NCBI RefSeq assembly: GCF_051014685.1
Contig: NW_027478401.1
Span: 1,116,001 to 1,180,000, forward strand
Direction: 5' to 3'
Length of the DNA stretch: 64,000 nucleotides
From: Ptiloglossa arizonensis
Lineage: Eukaryota > Arthropoda > Insecta > Hymenoptera > Colletidae
Below are positions 34,401 through 48,700 of this stretch, in pieces; the first letter of the stretch is position 1, and every line of letters begins with the position of its first letter. A model generated the notes under the pieces. The model was not told the origin of the DNA. It did no database searches and saw nothing but the letters and a program-made list of their open reading frames with translations. A program made the translations under genes and the position numbers.

Positions 34401-36960
34401 GTTCGCGAGATATGGGAGTTTGAAGATAAGGAATGGTTGAGAAACCATCACAATTTTCGCAAGTCTGATACTCGAAACCAATGACTACTATCGCCTGGGG
34501 CAAAAATACACGTACTGTTGTAATCGGGCGAGTTTCTGCTTTCAGATGCAATAGGACATTCTTCAAGTTCGTCAATCCGTTCGCGAGATATGGGAGTTTG
34601 AATTTAAGAAATGGTTGAGAAACCATCAAAATTTTCGCAAGTCTGATACTCGAAACTAATAACTACAATGGCCTAGGGGAAAAATACACATACCGTTGTA
34701 ATCGGGCGAGTTTCTACTTTCACATGCAACAGGAATTTCTCGAGTTCGTCAATCCGATCGCGAGATATGGGAGTTTGAAGTTAAGGAATGCTTGAGAAAC
34801 CATCAAAATTTTCGCTGGTCTGATACTCGAAACCAATAACTACTATCGCCTAGGGCAAAAATGCACATACCGTTGAAATCGGGCGAGTTTCTGCTTTCAG
34901 ATGCAATAGGACATTCTTCAAGTTCGTCAATCCGTTCGCGAGATATGGCAGTTCGAAGTTAAGGAATGGTTGAGAAACCATCAAAATTTTCGCAAGTCTG
35001 ATACTAGAAACCAATAACTACAAAGGCCTAGGGGGAAAACACACATATCTTTGTAATCGGGCGAGTTTCTGCTTTCAGATGCAACAGGAATTTCTCGAGT
35101 TCGTCAATCCGTTCGCGAGATATGGGAGTTTGAAGTTAAGGTATGGTTGAGAAACCATCAAAATTTTCGCAAGTCTGATACTCGAAACCAATAACTACAA
35201 AGGCCTAGGGGAAAAGTGCACGTACCTTTGTAATCGGGCGAGTTACTACTTTCAGATGCAACAGGAATTTCTCGAGTTCGTCAATCCGTTCGCGAGATTA
35301 GGGAGTTTGATGTTAAGGAATGATTGAGAAACCATCAGAGTTATCGCAAGTCTGATACCCGGAACCAATAACTACAAAGGCCTAGGGGGAAAACACACAT
35401 ATCTTTGTAATCGGGCGAGTTTCTGCTTTCAGATGCAACAGGAATTTCTCGAGTTCGTCAATCCGTTCGCGAGATTAGGGAGTTTGATGTTAAGGAATGA
35501 TTGAGAAACCATCAGAATTATCGCAAGTCTGATACTCGAAACCAATAACTACAAAGGCCTAGGGGGAAAACACATATCTTTGTAATCGGGCGTGTTTCTG
35601 CTTTCAGATGCAACAGGAATTTCTCGAGTTCGTCAATCCGTTCGCGAGATATGGGAGTTTGAAGTTAAGGAATGGTTGAAAAACCATCAAAACTTTCCCA
35701 AGTCTGATACTCGAAACCAATAACTACAAAGGCCTAGGGGAAAAATACACATACCGTTGTAATCGGGCGAGTTTCCACTTTCAGATGCAACAGAAATTTC
35801 TCGAGTTCGTTATCCCGTTCGCGAGATATGGGAGTTTGAAATTAAGGAATGGCTGAGAAACCTTCAAAATTTTCGCATGTGTGATACTCGAATCCAGTAA
35901 CTACTATGGCCTAGGGGAAAAATGCACATACCTTTGTAATCGGGCGAGTTTCCGCTTTCAGATGCAACAGGAATTTCTCGAGTTCGTCATTCCGTTCGCG
36001 AGATATGGGAGTTTGAAGTTAAGGAATGGTTGAGAAACCATCAAAACTTTCCCAAGTCTGATACTCGAAACCAATAACTACAAAGGCCTAGGGGAAAAAT
36101 ACACATACCTTTGTAATCGGGCGAGCTTCTACTTTCACATGCAACAGGAATTTCTCGAGTTCGTCAATCCGTTCGCGAGATTAGGGTGTTTGATGTTAAG
36201 GAATGATTGAGAAACCATCAGAATTATCGCAAGTCTGATACTCGAAACCAATAACTACAAAGGCCTAGGGGGAAAACACACATATCCTTGTAATCGGGCG
36301 AGTTTCTGCTTTCAGATGCAACAGGAATTTCTCGAGTTCGTCAATCCGTTCATGAGATATGGGAGTTTGAAGTTAAGGAATGCTTGAGAAACCATCAAAA
36401 TATTCGCAAGTCTGATACTCGAAACCAATAACTACAAAGGCCTAGGGGCAAAATGCATATACCTTTGTAATCGGGCGAGTTTTCACTTTCAGATGCAACA
36501 GAAATTTCTCGAGTTCGTTATTCAGTTCGCGAGATATGGGAGTTTGAAATTAAGGAATGGTTGAGAAACCATCAAAATTTTCGCATGTCTGATACTCGAA
36601 TCCAGTAACTACTATGGCCTAGGGCAAAAATACACATACCGTTGTAATCGGGCGAGTCTCTACTTTCAGCTGCAACAGGAATTTCTCGAGTTCGTCAATC
36701 CGTTCGCGAGATATGGGAGTTTGAAGTTAAGGAATGGTTAAGAAATCATCAAAATTTTCGCAAGTCTGATACTCGAAAACAATAACTACAAAGGCCTAGA
36801 CGAAAAATACACGTACCCTTGTAATCGGGCGAGATTCCACATTCAGATGCAACAGGAATTTCTCGTGTTCGTCTATCCGTTCGCGAGATATGGGAGGTTG
36901 AAGTTATGGAATGGTTGAGAAACAATCAAAATTTTCGCAAGTCTGATACTCGGGACCAAT
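28431..36960 (+). repeat. Satellite array, A-type, weakly ordered variants
   Basis: About 48 monomers with recurrent variants: CGTTGAAATCGGGCGAG, CACATATCTTTGTAATCGGG after GGGGGAAAAC, GCAATAGGACATTCTTCAAG (about 33480, 34010, 34550 and 34910), and from about 35290 GAGATTAGG with GATGTTAAGG. I do not see one clear higher-order period. No gene or unique sequence is visible. Confidence 0.9.
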
Positions 36961-39780
36961 AACTACAAAGGGCTAGTGGAAAAATGCACGTACCTTTGTA
37001 ATCGGGCGAGTTTGGGCTTTCAGATGCAACAGGAATTTCTCGTGTTCGTCTATCCGTTCGCGAGATATGGGAGGTTGAAGTTAAGGAATCGTTGAGAAAC
37101 CATCACAATTTTCGCAAGTCTGATACTCGAAACCAATAACTACTATGGCCTAGGGCGAAAATACACGTACCGCAGTAATCGGGCGAGTTTCTGCTTTCAG
37201 ATGCAATAGGAAATTCTCAAGTTCGTCAATCCGTTCGCGAGATATGGGAGTTTGAAGTTAAGGAATGGTTAAGAAATCATCAAAATTTTCGCAAGTCTGA
37301 TACTCGAAACCAATAACTACAATTGCTTAGGGCAAAAATACACATACCGTTGTAATCGGGCGTCTTTCTGCTTTCAGATGCAGCAGGAATTTCTCGAGTT
37401 TGTCAATCCGTTCGCGAGATATGGGAGTTTGAAGTTAAGGAATGGCTGAGATACCATCAAAATTTTCGCAAGTCTGATACCCGAAACCAATAACAACTAT
37501 TGCCTAGGGCAGAAATACACATTCGGTTGTAATCGATCGAGCTTCTGCTTTCAGATGCAACAGGAACTTCTCGAGTTCGTCAATCCATTCGCGAGATATG
37601 GGAGTTTGAAGTTAAGGAATGGTTGAGAAACCATCAAAACTTTCGCAAGTCTGATACTCGAAACCAATAACTACAAAGGCCTAGAGGAAAAGCACATATA
37701 CCATTTTAATCGGGCGAGTTTCTACTTTCAGATGCAACAGGAATTCCCGAGTTCGTCAATCCGTTCGCGAGATTAGGGACTTTGAAGTTTAGGAATTGTT
37801 GAGAAATCATCAAAACTTTCACAAGTCTGATACTCGAAACCAATAACTACAAAGGCCTAGGGGAAAAATGCACATATCTTTGTTATCGGGCGAGTTTCCG
37901 CTTTCAGATGCAACAGGAATTTCTCGAGTTTGTCAATCCGTTCGCGAGATATGGGAGTTTGAAGTTAAGAAATGTTTGAGAAACCATCAAAATTTTCGCA
38001 AGTCTGATACTCGGGACCAATAACTACAAAGGCCTAGGGGAAAAATGCACGTACCTTTGTATTCGGGCGAGTTTCCGCTTTCAGATGCAACAGGAATTTC
38101 TCGAGTTTGTCAATCCGTTCGCGAGATATGGGAGTTTGAAGTTAAGGAATGTTTGAGAAACCATCAAAATTTTCGCAAGTCTGATACTCGGGACCAATAA
38201 CTACAAAGGCCTAGGGGAAAAATGCACGTACCTTGGTAATCGGGCGAGTTTCCGCTTTCAGATGCAACAGGAATTTCTCGTGTTCGTCTATCCGTTCGCG
38301 AGATATGGGAGGTTGAAGTTAAGGAATCGTTGAGAAACGATCATAATTTTCGCAAGTCTGATACTCGAAACCAATAACTACTATGGCCTAGGGCGAAAAT
38401 ACACGTACCGCAGTAATCGGGCGAGTTTCTGCTTTCAGAGGCAATAGGAAATTCTCAAGTTCGTCAATCCGTTCGCGAGATATGGGGGTTTGAAGTTAAG
38501 GAATGGTTAAGAAATCATCAAAATTTTCGCAAGTCTGATACTCGAAACCAATAACTACAATCGCTTAGGGCAAAAATACACATACCGTTGTAATCGGGCG
38601 TCTTTCTGCTTTCAGATGCAGCAGGAATTTCTCGAGTTTGTCAATCCGTTCGCGAGATATGGGAGTTTGAAGTTAAGGAATGGCTGAGATACCATCAAAA
38701 TTTTCGCAAGTCTGATACCCGAAACCAATAACTACTATTGCCTAGGGCAGAAATACACATTCGGTTGTAATCGATCGAGCTTCTGCTTTCAGATGCAACA
38801 GGAATTTCTCGAGTTCGTCAATCCATTCGCGAGATATGGGAGTTTGAAGTTAAGGAATGGTTGAGAAACCATCAAAACTTTCGCAAGTCTGATACTCGAA
38901 ACCAATAACTACAAAGGCCTAGAGGAAAAGTACATATACCATTTTAATCGGGCGAGTTTCTACTTTCAGATGCAACAGGAATTTCTCGAGTTCGTCAATC
39001 CGTTTGCGAGATTAGGGAGTTTGAAGTTTAGGAATTGTTGAGAATCCATCAAAACTTTCACAAGTCTGATACTCGAAACCAATAACTACAAAGGCCTAGG
39101 GGCAAAATGCACATATCTTTGTAATCGGGCGAGTTTCTGCTGTCAGATGCAACAGGAGTTTCTCGAGTTCGTCAATCCGTTCGCGAGATATGGGAATTTG
39201 ATGTTAAGGAATGCTTGAGAAACCATCAAAATTTTCGCAAGTCTGATACTCGAAACCAATAACTACTATGGCCTAGGGCGAAAATACACGTACCGCAGTA
39301 ATCGGGCGAGTTTCTGCTTTCAGATGCAATAGGAAATTCTCAAGTTCGTCAATCCGTTCGCGAGATATGGGAGTTTGAAGTTAAGGAATGGTTAAGAAAT
39401 CATCAAAATTTTCGCAAGTCTGATACTCGAAACCAATAACTACAATTGCTTAGGGCAAAAATACACATACCGTTGTAATCGGGCGTCTTTCTGCTTTCAG
39501 ATGCAGCAGGAATTTCTCGAGTATGTCAATCCGTTCGCGAGATATGGGAGTTTGAAGTTAAGGAATGGCTGAGATACCATCACAATTTTCGCAAGTCTGA
39601 TACCCGAAACCAATAACTACTATTGCCTAGGGCAGAAATACACATTCGGTTGTAATCGATCGAGCTTCTGCTTTCAGATGCAACATGAATTTCTCGAGTT
39701 CGTCAATCCATTCGCGAGATATGGGAGTTTGAAGTTAAGGAATGGTTGAGAAACCATCAAAACTTTCGCAAGTCTGAACT
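36961..39780 (+). repeat. Satellite block with 7- and 5-monomer duplications
   Basis: The variant ACCGCAGTAATCGGGCG occurs with its CGCAG at 37171, 38409 and 39294, spacings of 1238 and 885 bp (seven and five monomers). Each copy is followed by the same variants in order: AGGAAATTCTCAAG, TTAAGAAATCATC, TTGCTTAGGG or TCGCTTAGGG, GGGCGTCTTTC, and GTTGTAATCGATCGAGC. No gene is visible. Confidence 0.88.
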
Positions 39781-42700
39781 CGAAACCAATAACTACAAAG
39801 GCCTAGGGGAAAAATGCACATACCTTTGTAATCGGGCGAGTTTCCACTTTCAGATGCAACAGGAATTTCTCGAGTTTCTCAATCCGTTCGCGAGATATGG
39901 GAGTTTGAAGTTAAGGTATGGTTGAGAAACCTTCAAAATTTTCGTTGGTCTGATACTCGAAACCAGTAACTCGAATGGCGTAGGGGAAAAGTACATATAC
40001 CATAGTCATCGGGCGAGTTTTTACTTTCAGATGCAACAGGAATTTCTCGAGTTCGTCAATCCGTTCGCGAGATATGGGAGGTTGAAGTTAAGGAATCGTT
40101 GAGAAACCATCATAATTTTCGCAAGTCTGATACTCGAAACCAATAACTACAAAGGCCTAGGGGAAAAGTGCACGTACCTTTGTAATCGGGCGAGTTTCTT
40201 CTTTCAGATGCAACTGAAATTTCTCGAGTTCGTTATTCCGTTCGCGAGATATGGGAGTTTGAAATTAAGGAATGGTTGAGAAACCATCAAAACTTTCGCA
40301 AGTCTGATACTCGAAACCAATAACTACAAAGGCCTCGGGGAAAAATGCACATACCTTTGTAATCGGGCGAGTTTCCACTTTCAGATGCAACAGGAATTTC
40401 TCGAGTTTCTCAATCCGTTCGCGAGATATGGGAGTTTGAAGTTAAGGTATGGTTGAGAAACCTCCAAAATTTTCGTTGGTCTGATACTCGAAACCAGTAA
40501 CTCGAATGGCGTAGGGGAAAAGTATATATACCATAGTCATCGGGCGAGTTTTTACTTTCAGATGCAACAGGAATTTCTCGAGTTCGTCAATCCGTTCGCG
40601 AGATATGGCAGTTTGAGGTTAAGGAATGGTTGAGAAACCATCAAAATTTTCGCATGTCTGATACTCGAATCCAGTAACTACTATGGCCTAGGGCAAAAAT
40701 ACACATACCGTTGTAATCGGGCGAGTTTCTACTTTCAGCTGCAATAGGAACTTCTCGAGTTCGTCAATCCGTTCGGGAGATATGGGAGTTTGAAATTAAG
40801 GAATCGTTGAGAAACCATCACAATTTTCGCAAGTCTGATACTCGAAACCAATAACTACTATGGCCTAGGGCAAAAATACACGTACCGCAGTAATCGGGCG
40901 AGTTTCTGCTTTCAGATGCAATAGGAAACTCTCCAGATCGTCAATCCGTTCGCGAGATATGGGCGTTTGAAGTTAAGGAATGGTTGAGAAACCATCAAAA
41001 TTTTCGCAAGTCTGATACTCGAAACCAATAACTACGAAGGCCTAGGGGAAAAATACACATACCGTTGTAATCGGGCGAGTTTCTACTTTCACATGCAACA
41101 GGAATTTCTCGAGTTCGTCAATCCGTTCGCGAGATATGGCAGTTTGAAGTTAAGGAATGGTTGAGAAACCATTAAAACTTTCGCAAGTCTGATACTCGAA
41201 ACCAATAACTACAAAGGCCTAGGGGAAAAGTGCACGTACCTTTGTAATCGAGCGAGTTTCCACTTTCAGATGCAACAGGAATTCCCGAGTTCGTCAATCC
41301 GTTCGCGAGATTAGGGAGTTTGAAGTTTAGGAATTGTTGAGAAACCATCAAAACTTTCACAAATCTGATACTCGAAACCAATAACTACAAAGGCCTAGGG
41401 GAAAAATGCACATATCTTTGTAATCGGGCGAGTTTCCGCTTCCAGATGCAACAGGAATTTCTCGAGTTTGTCAATCCGTTCGCGAGATATGGGCGTTTGA
41501 AGTTAAGGAATGGTTGAGAAACCATCAAAATTTTCGCAAGTCTGATACTCGAAACCAATAACTACGAAGGCCTAGGGGAAAAATGCACATATCTTTGTAA
41601 TCGGGCGAGTTTCCGCTTTCAGATGCAACAGGAATTTCTCGAGTTTGTCAATCCGTTCGCGAGATATGGGAGTTTGAAGTTAAGGAATGTTTGAGAAACC
41701 ATCAAAATTTTCGCAAGTCTGATACTCGAAACCAATAACTACAAAGGCCTAGAGGAAAAATACACGTACCCTTGTAATCGGGCGAGATTCCACATTCAGA
41801 TGCAACAGGAATTTCTCGTGTTCGTCTATCCGTTCGCGAGATATGGGAGGTTGAAGTTAAGGAATGGTTGAGAAACAATCAAAATTTTCGCAAGTCTGAT
41901 ACTCGGGACCAATAACTACAAAGGCCTAGGGGAAAAATGCACGTACCTTTGTAATCGGGCGAGTTTCCGCTTTCAGATGCAACAGGAATTTCTCGTGTTC
42001 GTCTATCCGTTCGCGAGATATGGGAGTTTGAAGTTAAGGAATGGTTAAGAAATCATCAAAATTTTCGCAAGTCTGATACTCGAAACCAATAACTATAATT
42101 GCTTAGGGCAAAAGTACACATACCGTTGTAATCGGGCGTGTTTCTGCTTTCAGATGCAGCAGGAATTTCTCGAGTTTGTCAATCCGTTCGCGAGATATGG
42201 GAGTTTGAAGTTAAGGAATAGCTGAGATACCATCAAAATTTTCGCAAGATGATACCCGAAAACAATAACTACTATTGCCTAGGGCAGAAATACACATTCG
42301 GTTGTAAACGATCGTGCTTCTGCTTTCAGATGCAACAGGAATTTCTCGAGTTCGTCAATCCATTCGCGAGATATGGGAGTTTGAAGTTAAGGAATGGTTG
42401 AGAAACCATCAAAATTTTCGCAAGTCTGATACTCGAAACCAATGACTACAAAGGCCTACGCGAAAAGTGCACGTACCTTTGTAATCGGGCGAGTTTCTAC
42501 TTTCAGATGCAACAGGAATTTCTCGAGTTCGTCAATCCGTTCGCGAGATTAGGGAGTTTGATGTTAAGGAATGATTGAGAAACCATCAGAATTATCGCAA
42601 GTCTGATACTCGAAACCAATAACTACAAAGGCCAAGGGGGAAAACACACATATCTTTGTAATCTGGCGAGTTTCTGCTTTCAGATGCAACAGGAATTTCT

Positions 42701-45700
42701 CGAGTTCGTCAATCCGTTCGCGAGATATGGGAGTTTGAAGTTAAGGAATGCTTGAGAAACCATTAAAATTTTCACAAGTCTGATACTCGAAACCAATAAC
42801 TACTATGGCCTAGGGCAAAAATACACGTACCGCAGTAATCGGGCGAGTTTCTGCTTTCAGATGCAATAGGAAACTCTGCAGATCGTCAATCCGTTCGCGA
42901 GATATGGGCGTTTGAAGTTAAGGAATGGTTGAGAAACCATCAAAATTTTCGCAAGTCTGATACTCGAAACCAATAACTACAAAGGCCTAGGGGAAAAGTG
43001 CACGTACCTTTGTAATCGGGCGAGTTTCCACTTTCAGATGCAACAGGAATTTCTCGAGTTTGTCAATCCGTTCGCGAGATATGGGAGTTTGAAGTTAAGG
43101 AATGGTTGAGAAACCTTCAAAATTTTCGTTGGTCTGATACTCGAAACCAGTAACTCGAATGGCGTAGGGGAAAAGTACATATACCATAGTAATCGGGCGA
43201 GTTTTTACTTTCAGATGCAACAGGAATTTCTCGAGTTCGTCAATCCGTTCGCGAGATATGGCAGTTTGAAGTTAAGGAATGGTTGAGAAACCATCAAAAC
43301 TTTCGCAAGTCTGATACTCGAAACCAACAACTACAAAGGCCTAGGGGAAAAGTGCACGTACCTTTGTAATCGGGCGAGTTTCCACTTTCAGATGCAACAG
43401 GAATTTCTCGAGTTCGTCATTCCGTTCGCGAGATTAGGGATTTTGAAGTTTAGGAATTGTTGAGAAACCATCAAAATTTTGGAAAGTCTGAAACCCGAAA
43501 CCAATAACTACAAAGGCCTAGAGGAAAAATACACGTACCCTTGTAATCGGGCGAGATTCCATATTCAGATGCAACAGGAATTTCTCGTGTTCGTCTATCC
43601 GTTCGCGAGATATGGGAGGCTGAAGTAAAGGAATGGTTGAGAAACCATCAAAATTATCGCAAGTCCGATACTCGAAACCAATAACTACAATTGCTTAGGG
43701 CAACAGTACACATACCGTTGTAATCGGGCGTGTTTCTGCTTTCAGATGCAGCAGGAATTTCTCGAGTTTGTCAATCGGTTCGCGAGATATGGGAGTTTGA
43801 AGTTAAGGAATGGCTGAGAAACCATCAGAATTATCGCAAGTCTGATACTCGAAACCAATAACTACAAAGGCCTAGGGGGAAAACACACATATGTTTGTAA
43901 TCGGGCGAGTTTCTGCTTTCAGATGCAACAGGAATTTCTCGAGTTCGTCAATCCATTCGCGAGATTAGGGAGTTTGATGTTAAGGAATGATTGAGAAACC
44001 ATCAGAATTATCGCAAGTCTGATACTCGAAACCAATAACTACAAAGGCCTAGGGGAAAAGTGCACGTACCTTTGTAATCGGGCGAGTTTCTACTTTCAGA
44101 TGCAACAGGAATTTCTCGAGTTCGTCAATCCGTTCGCGAGATTAGGGAGTTTGATGTTAAGGAATGATTGAGAAACCATCAGAGTTATCGCAAGTCTGAT
44201 ACTCGAAACCAATAACTACAAAGGCCTAGGGGGAAAACACACATATCTTTGTAAGCTGGCGAGTTTCTGCTTTCAGATGCAACAGGAATTTCTCGAGTTC
44301 GTCAATCCGTTCGCGAGATATGGGAGTTTGAAGTTAAGGAATGCTTGAGAAACCATCAAAATTTTCTCAAGTCTGATACTCGAAACCAATAACTACTATG
44401 GCCTAGGGCAAAAATACACGTACCGCAGTAATCGGGCGAGTTTCTGCTTTCAGATGCAATAGGAAACTCTCCAGATCGTCAATCCGTTCGCGAGATATGG
44501 GCGTTTGAAGTTAAGGAATGGTTGAGAAACCATCAAAATTTTCGCAAGTCTGATACTCGAAACCAATAACTACAAAGGCCTAGGGGAAAAGTGCACGTAC
44601 CTTTGTAATCGGGCGAGTTTCCACTTTCAGATGCAACAGGAATTTCTCGAGTTTGTCAATCCGTTCGCGAGATATGGGAGTTTGAAGTTAAGGAATGGTT
44701 GAGAAACCTTCAAAATTTTCGTTGGTCTGATACTCGAAACCAGTAACTCGAATGGCGTAGGGGAAAAGTACATATACCATAGTAATCGGGCGAGTTTTTA
44801 CTTTCAGATGCAACAGGAATTTCTCGAGTTCGTCAATCCGTTCGCGAGATATGGCAGTTTGATGTTAAGGAATGGTTAAGAAACCATTAAAACTTTCGCA
44901 AGTCTGATACTCGAAACCAATAACTACAAAGGCCTAGGGGAAAAGTGCACGTACCTTTGTAATCGAGCGAGTTTCCACTTTCAGATGCAACAGGAATTCC
45001 CGAGTTCGTCAATCCGTTCGCGAGATTAGGGAGTTTGAAGTTTAGGAATTGTTGAGAAACCATCAAAACTTTCACAAATCTGATACTCGAAACCAATAAC
45101 TACAAAGGCCTAGGGGAAAAATGCACATATCTTTGTAATCGGGCGAGTTTCCGCTTTCAGATGCAACAGGAATTTCTCGAGTTTGTCAATCCGTTCGCGA
45201 GATATGGGAGTTTGAAGTTAAGGAATGTTTGAGAAACCATCAAAATTTTCGCACGTCTGATACTCGAAAACAATAACTACAAAGGCCTAGAGGAAAAATA
45301 CACGTACCCTTGTAATCGGGCGAGATTCCACATTCAGATGCAACAGGAATTTCTCGTGTTCGTCTATCCGTTCGCGAGATATGGGAGGTTGAAGTTAAGG
45401 AATGGTTGAGAAACAATCAAAATTTTCGCAAGTCTAATACTCGGGACCAATAACCACAAAGGCCTAGGGGAAAAATGCACATATCTTTGTAATCGGGCGA
45501 GTTTCCGCTTTCAGATGCAACAGGAATTTCTCGAGTTTGTCAATCCGTTCGCGAGATATGGGAGTTTGAAGTTAAGGAATGTTTGAGAAACCATCAAAAT
45601 TTTCGCAAGTCTGATACTCGAAAACAATAACTACAAAGGCCTAGAGGAAAAATACACGTACCCTTGTAATCGGGCGAGATTCCACATTCAGATGCAACAG

Positions 45701-48700
45701 GAATTTCTCGTGTTCGTCTATCCGTTCGCGAGATATGGGAGTTTGAAGTTAAGGAATGGCTGAGATACCATCAAAATTTTCGCAAGTTTGATACCCGAAA
45801 CCAATAACTACTATTGCCTAGGGCAGAAATACACATTCGGTTGTAATCGATCGAGCTTCTGCTTTCAGATGCAACAGGAATTTCTCGAGTTCGTCAATCC
45901 GTTCGCGAGATATGGGAGTTTGAAGTTAAGGAATGGTTGAGAAACCATCAAAATTTTCGCAAGTCTGATACTCGAAACCAATAACTACAAAGGCCTAGGG
46001 GAAAAGTGCACGTACCTTTGTAATCGGGCGAGTTTCTACTTTCAGATGCAACAGGAATTTCTCGAGTTCGTCAATCCGTTCGCGAGATTAGGGAGTTTGA
46101 TGTTAAGGAATGATTGAGAAACCATCAGAATTATCGCAAGTCTGATACAAGAAACCAATAACTACAAATGCCTAGGGGGAAAACACACATATCTTTGTAA
46201 TCGGGCGAGTTTCTGCTTTCAGATGCAAAAGGAATTTCTCGAGTTCGTCAATCCGTTCGCGAGATATGGGAGTCTGAAGTTAAGGAATGCTTGAGAAACC
46301 ATCAAAATTTTCGCAAGTCTGATACTCGAAACCAATAACTACAAAGGCATAGGGGAAAAATACACGTACCGTTGTAATCGGGCGAGTTTCCACTTTCAGA
46401 TGCAACTGAAATTTCTCGAGTTCGTTATTCCGTTCGCGAGATATGGGAGTTTGAAATTAAGGAATTGTTGAGAAACCATCAAAATTTTCGCATGTCTGAT
46501 ACTCGAATCCAGTAACTACTATGGCCTAGGGCAAAAATACACATACCGTTTTAATCGGGCGAGTTTCTACTTTCAGCTGCAATAGGAATTTCTCGAGTTC
46601 GTCAATCCGTTCGGGAGATATGGGAGTTTGAAATTAAGGAATCGTTGAGAAACCATCACAATTTTCGCAAGTCTGATACTCGAAACCAATAACTACTATG
46701 GCCTAGGGCAAAAATACACGTACCGCAGTAATCGGGCGAGTTTCTGCTTTCAGATGCAATAGGAAACTCTCCAGATCGTCAATCCGTTCGCGAGATATGG
46801 GCGTTTGAAGTTAAGGAATGGTGGAGAAACCATCAAAATTTTCGCAAGTCTGATACTCGAAACCAATAACTACAAAGGCCTAGGGGGAAAACACACATAT
46901 CTTTGTAATCGGGCGAGTTTCTGCTTTCAGATGCAACAGGAATTTCTCAAGTTCGTCTTTCCGTTCGCGAGATATGGGAGTTTGAAGTTAAGGAATGTTT
47001 GAGAAACCATCAAAATTTTCGCAAGTCTGATACTCGAAAACAATAACTACAAAGGCCTAGAGGAAAATACACGTACCCTTGTAATTGGGCGAGATTCCAC
47101 ATTCAGATGCAACAAGAATTTCTCGTGTTCGTCTATCCGTTCGCGAGATATGGGAGTTTGAAGTTAAGGAATGGCTGAGATACCATCAAAATTTTCGCAA
47201 GTCTGATACCCGAAACCAATAACTACTATTGCCTAGGGCAGAAATACACATTCGGTTGTAATCGATCGAGCTTCTGCTTTCAGATGCAACAGGAATTTCT
47301 CGAGTTCGTCAATCCATTCGCGAGATATGGGAGTTTGAAGTTAAGGAATGGTTGAGAAACCATCAAAATTTTCGCAAGTCTGATACTCGAAACCAATAAC
47401 TACAATTGCTTAGGGCAAAAATACACATACCGTTGTAATCGGGCGTGTTTCTGCTTTCAGATGCAACAGGAATTTCTCGAGTTCGTCAATCCGTTCGCGA
47501 GATATGGGAGTTTGAAGTTAAGGAATGGTTGAGAAACCATCAAAATTTTCGCAAGTCTGATACTCGAAACCAATAACTACAAAGGCCTAGGGGAAAAGTG
47601 CACGTACCGTTGTAATCGGGCGAGTTTCTACTTTCAGATGCAACAGGAATTTCTCGAGTTCGTCAATCCGTTCGCGAGATTAGGGAGTTTGATGTTAAGG
47701 AATGATTGAGAAACCATCAGAATTATCGCAAGTCTGATACAAGAAACCAATAACTACAAATGCCTAGGGGGAAAACACACATATCTTTGTAATCGGGCGA
47801 GTTTCTGCTTTCTGATGCAACAGGAATTTCTCGAGTTCGTCAATCCGTTCGCGAGATATGGGACTTTGAAGTTAAGGAATGCTTGAGAAACCATCAAAAT
47901 TTTCGCAAGTCTGATACTCGAAACCAATAACTACAAAGGCATAGGGGAAAAATACACGTACCGTTGTAATCGGGCGAGTTTCCACTTTCAGATGCAACTG
48001 AAATTTCTCGAGTTCGTTATTCCGTTCGCGAGATATGGGAGTTTGAAATTAAGGAATGGTTGAGAAACCATCAAAATTTTCGCATGTCTTATACTCGAAT
48101 CCAGTAACTACTATGGCCTAGGGCAAAAATACACATACCGTTTTAATCGGGCGAGTTTCTACTTTCAGCTGCAATAGGAATTTCTCGAGTTCGTCAATCC
48201 GTTCGGGAGATATGGGAGTTTGAAATTAAGGAATCGTTGAGAAACCATCACAATTTTCGCAAGTCTGATACTCGAAACCAATAACTACTATGGCCTAGGG
48301 CAAAAATACACGTACCGCAGTAATCGGGCGAGTTTCTGCTTTCAGATGCAATAGGAAACTCTCCAGATCGTCAATCCGTTCGCGAGGTATGGGCGTTTGA
48401 AGTTAAGGAATGGTTGAGAAACCATCAAAATTTTCGCAAGTCTGATACTCGAAACCAATAACTACAAAGGCCTAGGGGAAAAATGCACATACCGTTGTAA
48501 TCGGGCGAGTTTCTACTTTCACATGCAACAGGAATTTCTCGAGTTCGTCAATCCGTTCGCGAGATATGGTAGTTTGAAGTTAAGGAATGGTTGAGAAACC
48601 ATCACAATTTCCGCAAGTCTGATACTCGAAACCAATAACTACTATGGCCTAGGGCAAAAATGCACATTCCGTTGAAAGCGGGCGAGTTTCTGCTTTCAGA

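Noticed and set aside
28431..36960. A fixed higher-order period in this block.
   Set aside because: Variant markers recur at mixed spacings by eye. I could not establish one period without a full self-alignment.
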